From an uncultured Alistipes sp. (GTDB lineage: Bacteria > Bacteroidota > Bacteroidia > Bacteroidales > Rikenellaceae), in assembly GCA_947573795.1 (NCBI GenBank), contig CANPHE010000009.1:16008-80007 (forward strand): a stretch of 64,000 nucleotides of DNA, written 5' to 3'. Below are positions 17,428-25,856 of the stretch, in pieces. The position numbers and the translations under genes are program-made. Below the pieces are notes generated by a model. The model was not told the origin of the DNA. It worked only from the letters and a program-made list of their open reading frames with translations, and ran no database searches. How positions within the stretch are numbered: position 1 is the stretch's first letter; each line of letters starts with the position of its first letter.

Positions 17428-17841
17428 CTACGGCATAGAGCCGCCGGTAGGTGACTTCTTCGCCTGCGGCTTTCTGGCGGCGACCATGCCCGCGCGTTTT
17501 GTCGGCGCCGCCTTCGTGAAAACCGCGGAACCGTCGCCGAGAGAGGCGCGGAACAGCTCGATGAACCGCGACAGCAATGCAGGGTCATCATCGATCAGAT
17601 CGACCACATCGTCCTGGGTATAGACGTGGGGTGTGCCCGACTTACGGGCGCCCTCGGTCATTGCCACAGCCGACACGCGGGTCACCATGTCGACCAGCTC
17701 GCTTAGATCGAGATCGGGCATCGTGAACTCGCGCGCCAGCTTGTCGATCGACATGCCGAGAGCGTCGGCCGTCGTTGCGATCGTTCGAATGCCGAAGTTC
17801 ACCGGATAGGTGCGGTCGTTACTCGTAATCTGCTGCAACAT
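17428..17841 (-). CDS. Tail assembly chaperone, first part (G-like)
   Basis: 137 aa, between the tail tube gene and the GT-like frame. Helical throughout, with a conserved-looking N-terminus (NFGIRTIATTADALGMSIDKL read in part) and a Lys/Ala-rich C-terminal end where ribosomal frameshifting would occur. G-type chaperones coat the tape measure during tail assembly and are not in the final particle. The start overlaps the tail tube gene by 23 bases. Confidence 0.75.
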   Translation of the reverse strand: MLQQITSNDRTYPVNFGIRTIATTADALGMSIDKLAREFTMPDLDLSELVDMVTRVSAVAMTEGARKSGTPHVYTQDDVVDLIDDDPALLSRFIELFRASLGDGSAVFTKAAPTKRAGMVAARKPQAKKSPTGGSMP

Positions 17842-18322
17842 CGTCGACGGAGGTTTGGTGGGGTTCTTCCGACTGAGGCTTGGCCACGACCGACGTGTCG
17901 ATGGCTTTCAAACCGTATCCTTTGAACGAAGCGCGGTAGGTCGCCTTCTGTGCGACGGATTCGCTGACCTCGAAGCTCTCGATCACGCACTTGGTCGTGT
18001 AATCGCGCGGGGTAGTCCCGGCAATGGCGATGCGGGCGATGATATCGACCTCCTGACCGGTGAGCGCCTGGGCGATCATGTCGGGCGTGTCGAGAGCATC
18101 GGTTTCGCCGTCGGCAGCCTCTCCCTCGCGGATGCAGACGAGACCGTCGACCGACGCCGTGAATGCGACGTTCGTGAGCTCGTACTCCTTACCGTCCGTA
18201 TCTTTCGTCTCCCACTCCTCGAACTCGGGAGTAATCGTGAACGTGTGCGTCTGTGCATGGTAGACGCTCTTGTCGGCGGCAAGCATCGTAAGGTTGCGGC
18301 CGTTTCCTGTTTTCATGGTCAT
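17819..18322 (-). CDS. Major tail tube protein
   Basis: 167 aa with a short Met/Lys-rich start and a beta-sandwich-like pattern (THTFTITPEFEEWETKDTDG, then TCRI-free strands ending SFKGYGLKAID). It is located between the DUF3168-like tail completion gene and the G-like chaperone, which is the standard place for the tail tube subunit in HK97-type siphophages. No contractile sheath gene is present nearby. An acidic C-terminal tail follows residue 145. Confidence 0.8.
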   Translation of the reverse strand: MTMKTGNGRNLTMLAADKSVYHAQTHTFTITPEFEEWETKDTDGKEYELTNVAFTASVDGLVCIREGEAADGETDALDTPDMIAQALTGQEVDIIARIAIAGTTPRDYTTKCVIESFEVSESVAQKATYRASFKGYGLKAIDTSVVAKPQSEEPHQTSVDDVAADYE

Positions 18323-18666
18323 AAGATAGAAAATGTTAGATCGTAATTCGAAATTCTTTCCGCGTCGAAAAAGCGATATCCGCGCGGACCTTGGAAATAG
18401 AACGCATAGCCGTTGCGCTGCGCGCCGTCGAGCACCTCGACGACCCGATCGGCCAAGCGTGCCGCTTCGGCCTTCGTCGCAGCGAAGACCGATACGGTCG
18501 TCGTCACGACGTCGCCTCCGTTGCCGTCATACGTCGGCGAGGGCTCCGCCGATTCCGTATAAACGGCATACGGCAAGCCGACGGGCGGCGGCACGACCTC
18601 CGGATATATCTTATCCGAAGGCAGTACGGCCGTCAGCATCTCGACCAGTGTGTCCGTCGCTCTCAT
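18319..18666 (-). CDS. Tail terminator / completion protein (DUF3168-like)
   Basis: 115 aa. The pattern AVLPSDKIYPEVVPPPVGLPYAVY (read in parts) followed by a beta-strand segment and DAERISNYDLTF matches gp17-like / DUF3168 tail completion proteins, which cap the tail tube and join it to the head. It overlaps both neighbours by four bases (ATGA), implying coupled translation and fixed stoichiometry. Confidence 0.8.
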   Translation of the reverse strand: MRATDTLVEMLTAVLPSDKIYPEVVPPPVGLPYAVYTESAEPSPTYDGNGGDVVTTTVSVFAATKAEAARLADRVVEVLDGAQRNGYAFYFQGPRGYRFFDAERISNYDLTFSIL

Positions 18667-19190
18667 CCCTTAGGGTGTTTTGCCAAATATTTGTCCACTT
18701 CTTTCGAAAGCGTCTCAGCCATTGTTCTGACCGACTCCTCCGACGAAACATCAAACGCGCGATCCATGAACGGATTCGCCTTCATGCCTCGCGCCGTCTT
18801 TATAAAAACGGTGTTCCCGCCTTTGGCCGTTCCAGGTCCGCTTCCGTCGTTGAACGCCAGAAACTTTTTTTTGGTTGGCTTCCGATCCTTAGTGCCGTCA
18901 TGAACGAATCGTCCGTAGTAGAGGTTGTATTTACCAGACTTGTAATCCTCAAAAATAGGCGCTACGGCTACGGGGATTCTGCCGGGATGCCAGTCCTTGC
19001 GGAGCGAAATGACCTGAATAGCATTCGCCAAAGCCCCCGTACGCTTCGGGACAAATCCCCGTGCAGCCTTAGCAATCGGTTCACCGGCTGCCTTGAGGCC
19101 TTTGCGACCGATTCGCTTTACGATATGTTCCTGCAAGTTAGCGAAGGCTTTGATCGTCCGTTCGTAGCCTTCGAGTTTAATACCCGCCAT
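18663..19190 (-). CDS. HK97 gp10-like head-tail joining protein
   Basis: 175 aa. The signature KGLKAAGEPIAKAARGFVPKRTGALANAI is spread over residues 30-60 and is diagnostic of the HK97_gp10 family (short helix, then PxRTGxL). Members sit between the head closure protein and the tail terminator. The C-terminal part contains PFMDRAFD, also typical. Overlaps the preceding gene by 14 bases. Confidence 0.88.
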   Translation of the reverse strand: MAGIKLEGYERTIKAFANLQEHIVKRIGRKGLKAAGEPIAKAARGFVPKRTGALANAIQVISLRKDWHPGRIPVAVAPIFEDYKSGKYNLYYGRFVHDGTKDRKPTKKKFLAFNDGSGPGTAKGGNTVFIKTARGMKANPFMDRAFDVSSEESVRTMAETLSKEVDKYLAKHPKG

Positions 19191-19503
19191 CGAATTGCAG
19201 ATCGCTAATGGTGAACAGAATGTGCAGCGTTTTGCGAAAGCCCTCTTCGTATACGCCTTCGATCGGGCGTCGGCGTCCGTCGATCTCGATCAACAGGTCA
19301 GGCGTAACGCCCCGAATGTAAGGGATCGACAGCACGGCGCTGTTCTCGTGAACGATGCGCGAAGCATAGAGGTTCTCGCGGCCTCCGCTCTCCGTCTTCG
19401 TGCCCCACACGTGACGCCACGGCGTCGGGTCCCCGACGATCTCGCCGCCGGCATCCTGCGACCGAGCGGGTCGCAGCAGCAATGCCTTAGTCGTTCGCGC
19501 CAT
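19177..19503 (-). CDS. Head closure / head-tail adaptor protein
   Basis: 108 aa, beta-barrel-like, with the family pattern of SPP1 gp16 / HK97 adaptor proteins: a central strand pair with RENLYASRIVHENS and a DLLIEIDGRRRPIEGV segment where the barrel closes. It plugs the connector after packaging and provides the tail docking surface. Position between the connector and gp10-like genes agrees. Overlaps the upstream gene by 17 bases. Confidence 0.82.
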   Translation of the reverse strand: MARTTKALLLRPARSQDAGGEIVGDPTPWRHVWGTKTESGGRENLYASRIVHENSAVLSIPYIRGVTPDLLIEIDGRRRPIEGVYEEGFRKTLHILFTISDLQFDGGY

Positions 19504-20110
19504 AGGGCGACATGCGATAAGGCCGCAGGAGCCGTTCGGCAGTCAGCGGCAACGAGTTCACGGAACGTCCGATGATCGCATCTCCGTCGGCTTCGCAGAG
19601 GGTCCCGGCCGTCAGCTGTACAGCTGCCTCGATGCTTCCGGGCAGCACGATGCCGTCCGCATGCTCGGGGACGCGCAGCACCACGTCGCGGTAGTCGTCG
19701 TAGCCGCACCACGCTTCGACCAGCAGACGGTTGCGCGTCCGCGTGGTCGAGAGGGCGAGGGACCTGTAGATATCGAGATACGTACAGTCTTCGGAGGCGA
19801 TCAGTTCGTAGTCGGCAGGATCGAGCGTCGCCAGGTTGTCGTCGGCGTCGTAGTAGCGCACGGCCACGACTTCGAGCACGGGAGCCGTCGGAATATCGAG
19901 GCATGCCGAGGCCTCGGCGAATCCGAACGTCACAAGGCTGCGCACGATGATCCGCCCGGTGAACTGCTCCGCGATATCGAATGCCGCATAGACATTGCGG
20001 ATCGCGTTTTCGTAGAGTTCGCCGTCTTCTGGGACCATACGCATCTGCGTGGCGATGATCCGCTCCGCGATATGCCGCGGATATTCCTTCTGCTTCCGGG
20101 CCGTAATCAT
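19487..20110 (-). CDS. Head-tail connector protein (gp6-like)
   Basis: 207 aa with the gp6-like arrangement: helical N-terminus, beta-hairpin region with VLEVVAVRYYDADDN and a terminal helix preceding RLLRPYR. These proteins form the ring below the portal. It lies directly after the capsid gene (two bases between the capsid stop and its start), as in most HK97-like phages. Confidence 0.85.
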   Translation of the reverse strand: MITARKQKEYPRHIAERIIATQMRMVPEDGELYENAIRNVYAAFDIAEQFTGRIIVRSLVTFGFAEASACLDIPTAPVLEVVAVRYYDADDNLATLDPADYELIASEDCTYLDIYRSLALSTTRTRNRLLVEAWCGYDDYRDVVLRVPEHADGIVLPGSIEAAVQLTAGTLCEADGDAIIGRSVNSLPLTAERLLRPYRMSPYGAND

Positions 20111-20112
20111 AG

Positions 20113-21339
20113 CTATTCCGAGGCGCTGGCTGCGTGTACGAGTTTCTTGACGGGATGCGTCCCGGCGTCGATCAGCGCACCGTCGAGGCGCGCGAATCCG
20201 AAGAACCCGACAGCGAGGTTCGCGGCCAGTGCTTCGTTCAGGCGCAGAATCGAGAAGCTGCGAACCATGCGGATGCGGTACTTCGACAATTCACCGAAGA
20301 GCACCGAGGCTTTCCCGGCGCCGATGTCGGGCATGTCGTCGTTAAGTACGTAGCCATATCCGGCAATCGTCGCGGGCAGGTCGCCAGCGAGGCTTTGCTG
20401 CCAAAGGTAGCGGCCGTCGTTGTCCTTGAGCTTGGCCAGCGCAAACAGAGTCTTGCGATTGAGCATGAAACGTCCGTTGCGCGCGTAGTTCGAGTCGACC
20501 GACTCGATCAAGTCGTAGAGGTCGTCGGACTTGATCGACGTAGCTGCTGCCGCTACGTCGGCATCCGTCGCCGCCGTGACGATACCCTGGGGCTGGTTCG
20601 AACCGGTACCCGTCGTCAGATGCTCGTTGGCGCCGCGGCTGAAGCTGACGGACATCAGGTCGCCGAAGATCGTTTCGAGCGAGAACGCCGAATCCTGGAG
20701 CAATTCGTAGGAGACCGGCACCAGCGGCGTGCGATAGGTGTAAGCCTTCATGACCTTCGACCCGAACGTGTAGGTCGTGGTCGGCGTCGAGCTATACTCC
20801 GAGATGATCGTCGCCTTCGATGTGGTGTCGTTGATGGTCGGCACTGCCAGGTCGGCACCCGTCGCCGTGGAGAACACCGTCGCGGCCTCGAACATCCCGC
20901 CGTAGCTCTTCAGGGCCGTCTCGACGTAGGACTCCAACGTCTCGGGTACGATCACACCGTTGCCCTGCCCGGTGAGGGTGAGGCCGACGGTTCCGGCACG
21001 GACCTCGTTGCGGGGCGCCAACGCAGCGCGCTCCTCGGCCGAAAGGCCAGCTTCGCCGCCGCGCAAGTACGACAGGAACGCTTTGCCGTAGCGCTCGGCG
21101 GCATCGCCCTCCGCCGGGTTGCGTCGCTCCTCAGCCTGCTGGGCCTGGCGGCGCTCCATGTCGAGGAATTGCTCCTCAGCGTCTACGGCACGGTCGGCCA
21201 CGTCGTAGGCCGCACGCAATTCGTTCCACTTCGCCTGCTCCTCGGCCGTCATCAAGCGGCCGTCGGTAGCCTTACGCAGATCGTCGATCTGCGTAAAGAC
21301 CTTCGAACGGGCTTCTTTCAATTGTTTGATTTTGCTCAT
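20113..21339 (-). CDS. HK97-fold major capsid protein
   Basis: 408 aa starting MSKIKQLKEAR at 21339. The first 100 residues form the charged delta/scaffolding helix (QIDDLRKATDGRLMTAEEQA read in part) that the upstream protease would remove. After about residue 110 the HK97 fold follows, including VIVPETLESYVE, a long spine helix and the GYGYVLNDDMPDIGAGKAS loop near the end. Self-assembles into the procapsid. Spacing to the protease gene is five bases. Confidence 0.93.
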   Translation of the reverse strand: MSKIKQLKEARSKVFTQIDDLRKATDGRLMTAEEQAKWNELRAAYDVADRAVDAEEQFLDMERRQAQQAEERRNPAEGDAAERYGKAFLSYLRGGEAGLSAEERAALAPRNEVRAGTVGLTLTGQGNGVIVPETLESYVETALKSYGGMFEAATVFSTATGADLAVPTINDTTSKATIISEYSSTPTTTYTFGSKVMKAYTYRTPLVPVSYELLQDSAFSLETIFGDLMSVSFSRGANEHLTTGTGSNQPQGIVTAATDADVAAAATSIKSDDLYDLIESVDSNYARNGRFMLNRKTLFALAKLKDNDGRYLWQQSLAGDLPATIAGYGYVLNDDMPDIGAGKASVLFGELSKYRIRMVRSFSILRLNEALAANLAVGFFGFARLDGALIDAGTHPVKKLVHAASASE

Positions 21340-21344
21340 TTTTA

Positions 21345-21977
21345 TTATTCTTTTAATTCCAAAAATTGGCAATAACGGGCGTTTATAATAGACGAGATAT
21401 CCGATGCGATCAAGTCTCTTACATCTTGCTGAATTGAGAGCTTTAAGCGCATCAAGGCCTCCGTATCGGGATATGCCGGATAGACGACCAGCGAGGTATC
21501 GTAGAGCTTAGCGATTTTCAGCACCGTGCGTTCGCTCATCTCCAGCGCGTTGCTGTTGTCGGCATAAGCCCATACATCCTCCGCTACAGAGAAACGGAAG
21601 GAGCACTGCGAGATATCGCCGCGGCGCACGAGTTCGAGCATCTCATCCCCCCGAGCGGTGTGCGGGGCCTCGAAGGAGAACCGCAGACCGTGATCGTCGA
21701 TCGACAGTTGTAACGTGCCGCTCGTCGTGCGGGCCAGCAGGTCGTTGATCGAATGGTTGAAACACATGATGACATCGGACATATCGCAGTCATCGAATGC
21801 ATGGCGGTCGATCTTCTCTTTGAACCACCCGTTAATCGGGTCGCTCCACGAGTCGAACACCGCGGCATAACCTACGATCGTGCGGCTGGGCGTCTCGTCC
21901 GCACGCTGTTCGACCCGGAGCCCCGCGACGCGGTTCCGCACCTCCAGGGAGAAACTATCTGAACTATTCTTCTCCAT
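21345..21977 (-). CDS. HK97 family prohead protease
   Basis: 210 aa. The family motif GYAAVFDSWSDP is followed by catalytic candidates H (FNHS, about residue 75) and S (SQCSF, about residue 122). The enzyme cuts the capsid delta domain during maturation and then itself. The start overlaps the portal gene by 14 bases, giving the standard portal-protease-capsid order. Confidence 0.92.
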   Translation of the reverse strand: MEKNSSDSFSLEVRNRVAGLRVEQRADETPSRTIVGYAAVFDSWSDPINGWFKEKIDRHAFDDCDMSDVIMCFNHSINDLLARTTSGTLQLSIDDHGLRFSFEAPHTARGDEMLELVRRGDISQCSFRFSVAEDVWAYADNSNALEMSERTVLKIAKLYDTSLVVYPAYPDTEALMRLKLSIQQDVRDLIASDISSIINARYCQFLELKE

Positions 21978-23199
21978 TAGAAACGTTTTTTACAGATTGC
22001 ATATTCGATTGTACGAAGAACTCATCGCCGCGGTCGTAGCGATTCATCTCTTCGAGGTCCCGAATTTCGTTCGCCGACATAGCCCCGATCAGATTCATGT
22101 TCTTGTAATACTCGGAACGCGTCTTCGCGTCGCCGCGCAGCAGTCCGTTGAGTCCGAAACGAAAGTAATATTCGTCGAACTCGTCATCGCGCAACAGCTT
22201 GCGGTTGAACTCCGATTCGAGATTATTGATGTAGGGCATCAGACAATACTGGACGAACTCCATGCCCTGATGCTCGATGTTGTTGTTCGTCGCCCGATCG
22301 AGGTCGGCGATCATGTGGGGCGGCACGCCGAAGATCGTGGCGATCTCAGTCTTCTGAAACTTCCGCGTAGCGATGAACTGCGCATCCTCGGGCGGAATCG
22401 ATATCCGCTCGTAAGTCATGCCGCCTTCGAGCAGCATCGGCGTGTGGGCGTTGTGCAAGCCGGTCGCCTGCTCGATGATTTGCTTCTTGAGGCGATTGTA
22501 GGCTTCGTCCTTCAGCTCGCCGGGGTACCTGAAGACGCCGGACATATTGCCGCCCTGATTAAAGAACTTTTCGCCGTAAATTTGCGCAGCCATCGACAGC
22601 GAAAGGTTGTCGCGGTGCACGGCGATCGGGCTCTTGCCCTTGTATCCGTTCGTCGAAAGACCCCGCAGGTGTATCATGTCGTCGCAGGCAAGCAGTTCGC
22701 CCGTGGCGTTGATCCGATAGAACAGCGCGTCCGAATCGGTGCGAATCGGTTCGACTTCGATAGGATGATAGAGCTTCAGCCGCTCGGGGCGATACATCCG
22801 GTCGCGGTAGATGCGGGCATAGCCGTTTCCCCATAGGGTGCACGACACCATCAAATGCTGCATCAACTGCGCGCTGGTCGTGTAGTCGTTCGGACGACGC
22901 ACGACCCAGTTGCAAGGATGGTTGTTGTCCTGAACGCGCCCCGCATCGGTGCGCTTGTAGAGGTGAATCGGTAACGTGCTTACCGTGTCGGATAAAATAC
23001 GAACGCAAGCCCATACCGCAGAAAGGGCCAGCGATCCCTCCTCTGTGATATACGGCTTGCGTACGTTGTCTAATACGGTCTGCTCGGTCAAAACCTTATT
23101 CAAGGCCTGTTCGATCTCGGAAAGAGCACCACCACCCGTACTAACCGGGGCTACTGCCGCTTTCTTCCGTTTCTCGATTATCCCGAATGGCCACCGCAT
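21964..23199 (-). CDS. Phage portal protein, HK97 family
   Basis: 411 aa with portal hallmarks: AVWACVRILSDTVSTLPIHLY near residue 60-80, the CTLWGNGYARIYRD stretch, FGVPPHMIAD near residue 290 and the C-terminal crown helices. It forms the dodecameric DNA entry ring at one capsid vertex and contacts the terminase. Overlaps the small gene 23141-23533 by 59 bases. Confidence 0.95.
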   Translation of the reverse strand: MRWPFGIIEKRKKAAVAPVSTGGGALSEIEQALNKVLTEQTVLDNVRKPYITEEGSLALSAVWACVRILSDTVSTLPIHLYKRTDAGRVQDNNHPCNWVVRRPNDYTTSAQLMQHLMVSCTLWGNGYARIYRDRMYRPERLKLYHPIEVEPIRTDSDALFYRINATGELLACDDMIHLRGLSTNGYKGKSPIAVHRDNLSLSMAAQIYGEKFFNQGGNMSGVFRYPGELKDEAYNRLKKQIIEQATGLHNAHTPMLLEGGMTYERISIPPEDAQFIATRKFQKTEIATIFGVPPHMIADLDRATNNNIEHQGMEFVQYCLMPYINNLESEFNRKLLRDDEFDEYYFRFGLNGLLRGDAKTRSEYYKNMNLIGAMSANEIRDLEEMNRYDRGDEFFVQSNMQSVKNVSNGEE

Positions 23200-23533
23200 C
23201 GTCGTTCAATTTTCGGCAATGTACATCGATATTCGATTTCGAACCGTAAACATTGTTAACATTCTTACGATTTTTTTTTCGATGGCGCGACAATACGACT
23301 TGGAAAGCGCGCCATTCGGAGTATCGGAATCGACCGAAGATCGCCGCGTAGCGATCTTCGAGGGCTTCGTACGCCTCACGCCGCGTGGCGTAGAGCGGTT
23401 CAAGACGCAGGAAGTATTCGATGAATCCGGCCGCGGTCGACAGTTTGCGCACCGCATCGGCCATCGGTTGGAGGGCCGACAACTCGGCCAGCACGTCGTC
23501 GCGCCGAGTCTGCGTGTCTGTTGTTCGTTTCAT
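23141..23533 (-). CDS. Small phage protein between terminase and portal
   Basis: 130 aa from the ATG at 23533, which overlaps the terminase stop as ATGA. Helical and basic, with a Lys/Arg/Asn-rich stretch near residues 80-105. Unrecognised; the location suggests a packaging accessory or head component. The last 59 bases overlap the portal start in another frame, so the C-terminal end may be shaped by that constraint. Confidence 0.7.
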   Translation of the reverse strand: MKRTTDTQTRRDDVLAELSALQPMADAVRKLSTAAGFIEYFLRLEPLYATRREAYEALEDRYAAIFGRFRYSEWRAFQVVLSRHRKKNRKNVNNVYGSKSNIDVHCRKLNDDAVAIRDNRETEESGSSPG

Positions 23534-25197
23534 AAGAATCTCATGCCTCGCTTGTTGTACGGATTGCTCTCCTCCTTGGCCTGGGCCGTCATCCACTCAC
23601 CCAGACCCATGATCGACGCAACGATGCCGTCGATCTTCTGCGACGATTTGGCCTTGTCGGGCTTGATATTTCCGGCCGGATCGGTCATGACGACCGTCGA
23701 AGCCAGCATCCAACGCAGCACGGGGTTGCCGAAGTGTTCGACTTTCCCGGCAAGAACGAGTTTCTCGAACTCCTTGGTCGGTGCCGACATCGAACCGTAA
23801 CCCTGACCGAAGGGGGTGAATGTCAGACCCTCGTTTTGCAGGTCGATGATCGTCTGCGAGGAGTTCCATCGGTCGAAAGCGATCGAACGCACATCGTAGC
23901 GCTCGTTGATGCGCAGGATGTCGGCCTGCACGAAGTCGTAGTCGACGATATTGCCGGGGGTCACGATGACGTATCCGTCGGACACCCATCGGTCGTAATT
24001 GATATTTTCCTTTCGTATTTTTTCCAGCATCCGTTCTTCGGGAATCCAGAAAAAAGGAAGCAGCTGGAAGCGGTCGTACTCGTGGAAGACCAGCACGTAG
24101 GCCGTGATATCGGAGACGTTCGAAAGGTCGAGACCTCCCCAGCACTCGCATCCTTTGAGGTCCTCGGGCGACGTATCGCCGATGCACTGCATCCACGCAT
24201 CATCGAGTATCCAGGTGCGTTCTGCGTCGACCCACATGTTCACGTTCTTGGTCATGACGTTACGCACCGCCTCGGGGCGGTTCTTCGCGTCCTTCACTTG
24301 GTCGGCGAGGTACTCCGGCGATATCGACACTCCGAGGTTGGGGTTCGACTTAATCCACATCCGCGGGTCGTCCCACTCGGACTTGTCGTCCTGCGTGTAG
24401 ATGATGCCGAACAGGGAATCGTCGCGGTTCACGCCCCGCAGCACCTTGATGACGTTATCACGATAGGCGTAGCAAGCGCCCGACTTGTTGAACCCGGCCG
24501 TCGTGATGATGAACATCAGCGGTTGCTTGCGGGCGCCGAATGCCGACTTGATGACGTCGAACATTCCCGAATCCTTGTGCGCATGGAACTCGTCGATGAT
24601 GCCGCACGAAGGGTTGAGACCGTCGTGCGTACCGTAGTCCGAAGACAGAGGCTTCATCATCCCGCCCTTCTGCTCGTAAACAATCGATCCTCTGTAAGGC
24701 GTCAGGTACTCCTTCAGGGCCGTTGCCCGCACGATCTCCACCGCATCGGAGAAGCAGATTTTCGCCTGATCCTTCACCGTAGCGGCCGAATAGACCTCCG
24801 GTCGGGACTCGCCGTCGGCGAAAAGCATGTAGAGACCGACGCCCGCCGACAGCGCCGTCTTGCCGTTCTTGCGGGCGATCTCGATGTAGGCGTATCGGAA
24901 TCGACGCGTGCCGTCGGCGTTCTTCCATCCGAAGATGTTCCACAGCACGAACTGCTGCCACGGTTCGAGCCGGAACCGCTGTCCGGCCCACTCGCCCTTC
25001 GTGTGTTTGAGCTTCTCAATGAAGCTAATCGCGCGCATTGCGGCCTTCTTGTCGAAGTACCAACCTTTGTCGAGGGCGTCGCGCAGGTCCTCGAAGTAGC
25101 GTTTCACGGCAAGCCGCACGTACTCGCACACGACGATATTACCCTTGACTACATCGTCGGCATAGCTCTCTGCCGGATATGTCTTGCTCTTAGCCAT
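23530..25197 (-). CDS. terL: Terminase large subunit
   Basis: 555 aa. Packaging ATPase and nuclease of the YmfN/HK97 type. Visible motifs are the Walker A-like RKNGKT near residue 114, the Walker B IIDEFH near residue 208, and the nuclease acidic residues in GGLDLSNVSDITA and in DKWNSS-like FDRWNSSQT. The start at 25197 is preferred over the adjacent TTG-type extension. It follows the small subunit with a two-base gap. Confidence 0.95.
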   Translation of the reverse strand: MAKSKTYPAESYADDVVKGNIVVCEYVRLAVKRYFEDLRDALDKGWYFDKKAAMRAISFIEKLKHTKGEWAGQRFRLEPWQQFVLWNIFGWKNADGTRRFRYAYIEIARKNGKTALSAGVGLYMLFADGESRPEVYSAATVKDQAKICFSDAVEIVRATALKEYLTPYRGSIVYEQKGGMMKPLSSDYGTHDGLNPSCGIIDEFHAHKDSGMFDVIKSAFGARKQPLMFIITTAGFNKSGACYAYRDNVIKVLRGVNRDDSLFGIIYTQDDKSEWDDPRMWIKSNPNLGVSISPEYLADQVKDAKNRPEAVRNVMTKNVNMWVDAERTWILDDAWMQCIGDTSPEDLKGCECWGGLDLSNVSDITAYVLVFHEYDRFQLLPFFWIPEERMLEKIRKENINYDRWVSDGYVIVTPGNIVDYDFVQADILRINERYDVRSIAFDRWNSSQTIIDLQNEGLTFTPFGQGYGSMSAPTKEFEKLVLAGKVEHFGNPVLRWMLASTVVMTDPAGNIKPDKAKSSQKIDGIVASIMGLGEWMTAQAKEESNPYNKRGMRFL

Positions 25198-25199
25198 CA

Positions 25200-25676
25200 C
25201 TACACCTCCTCGAATTCAGCAAAATCGTTCTCGGACACCGCATCGGACATCAGCGACGTGACACGGCTGCGGCTGGCCGGGGTCATTCCGAACTCCGCAG
25301 CGAGTGCCTTCGCCGTAGCGAGTGCCGACTCGGCGACTTTGCGTTTGGGGTTGACGACCGTTGACGTGCCGAACTTCGTCTCCACGTCGATCGTGTAGCC
25401 CTCCTTTTCCAGGTCGCGCATCATGTCATGATAAAGTGCGATTTCCCGGGCGTACGACACGAGCAAGTCCACGCCGACGACATCAAGCAAATTTTTTGCG
25501 ATAAGCTCCGAGGCTACGACCTCGAATACCTTCTTCGCCGTACCCTTCAATCCCGATTTCGGAATCGACACGACGGCAGTGCCGGCCATCTGCGTGCCGC
25601 CGGACATCCGGCACGGCTGGTCCGTCCCCCTCAACGTCTTCAGCTGGTCCGGCAATTTCTTCCGTCCTTTTCCCAT
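25200..25676 (-). CDS. terS: Terminase small subunit (P27 family)
   Basis: 158 aa starting MGKGRKKLPDQL at 25676, with GGAGAAA just upstream as a possible ribosome contact. The KLPDQLKTLRGTDQPCR opening and the helical core (YAREIALYHDMMRDLE) match P27-family small terminases, which recognise the packaging site. The C-terminus contains the usual AAEFGMTPASRSRV. The packaging site itself is probably nearby but could not be identified. Confidence 0.9.
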   Translation of the reverse strand: MGKGRKKLPDQLKTLRGTDQPCRMSGGTQMAGTAVVSIPKSGLKGTAKKVFEVVASELIAKNLLDVVGVDLLVSYAREIALYHDMMRDLEKEGYTIDVETKFGTSTVVNPKRKVAESALATAKALAAEFGMTPASRSRVTSLMSDAVSENDFAEFEEV

Positions 25677-25856
25677 TTTCTCCAATTTTGCATGCGCGAG
25701 TTGACGATTGGGGCAGCGGTTGATATCGACGGGGCCCGAAAGAATTCCGACCCCCTACCCGTATCATTTCGCACTATTCGTTAAAATATTTAATAAACTA
25801 ATTAATAAATAGATAGCTTCGTCCAGTAATTCCGTGTACTCGGACCATCCCCCGCG

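Noticed and set aside
20134..21375. 413-codon plus-strand frame opposite the capsid gene
   Set aside because: Mirror frame of a GC-rich gene; the minus-strand product is a clear HK97 capsid.
23734..25398. 554-codon plus-strand frame opposite the terminase gene
   Set aside because: Antisense shadow; the minus-strand protein carries terminase motifs.
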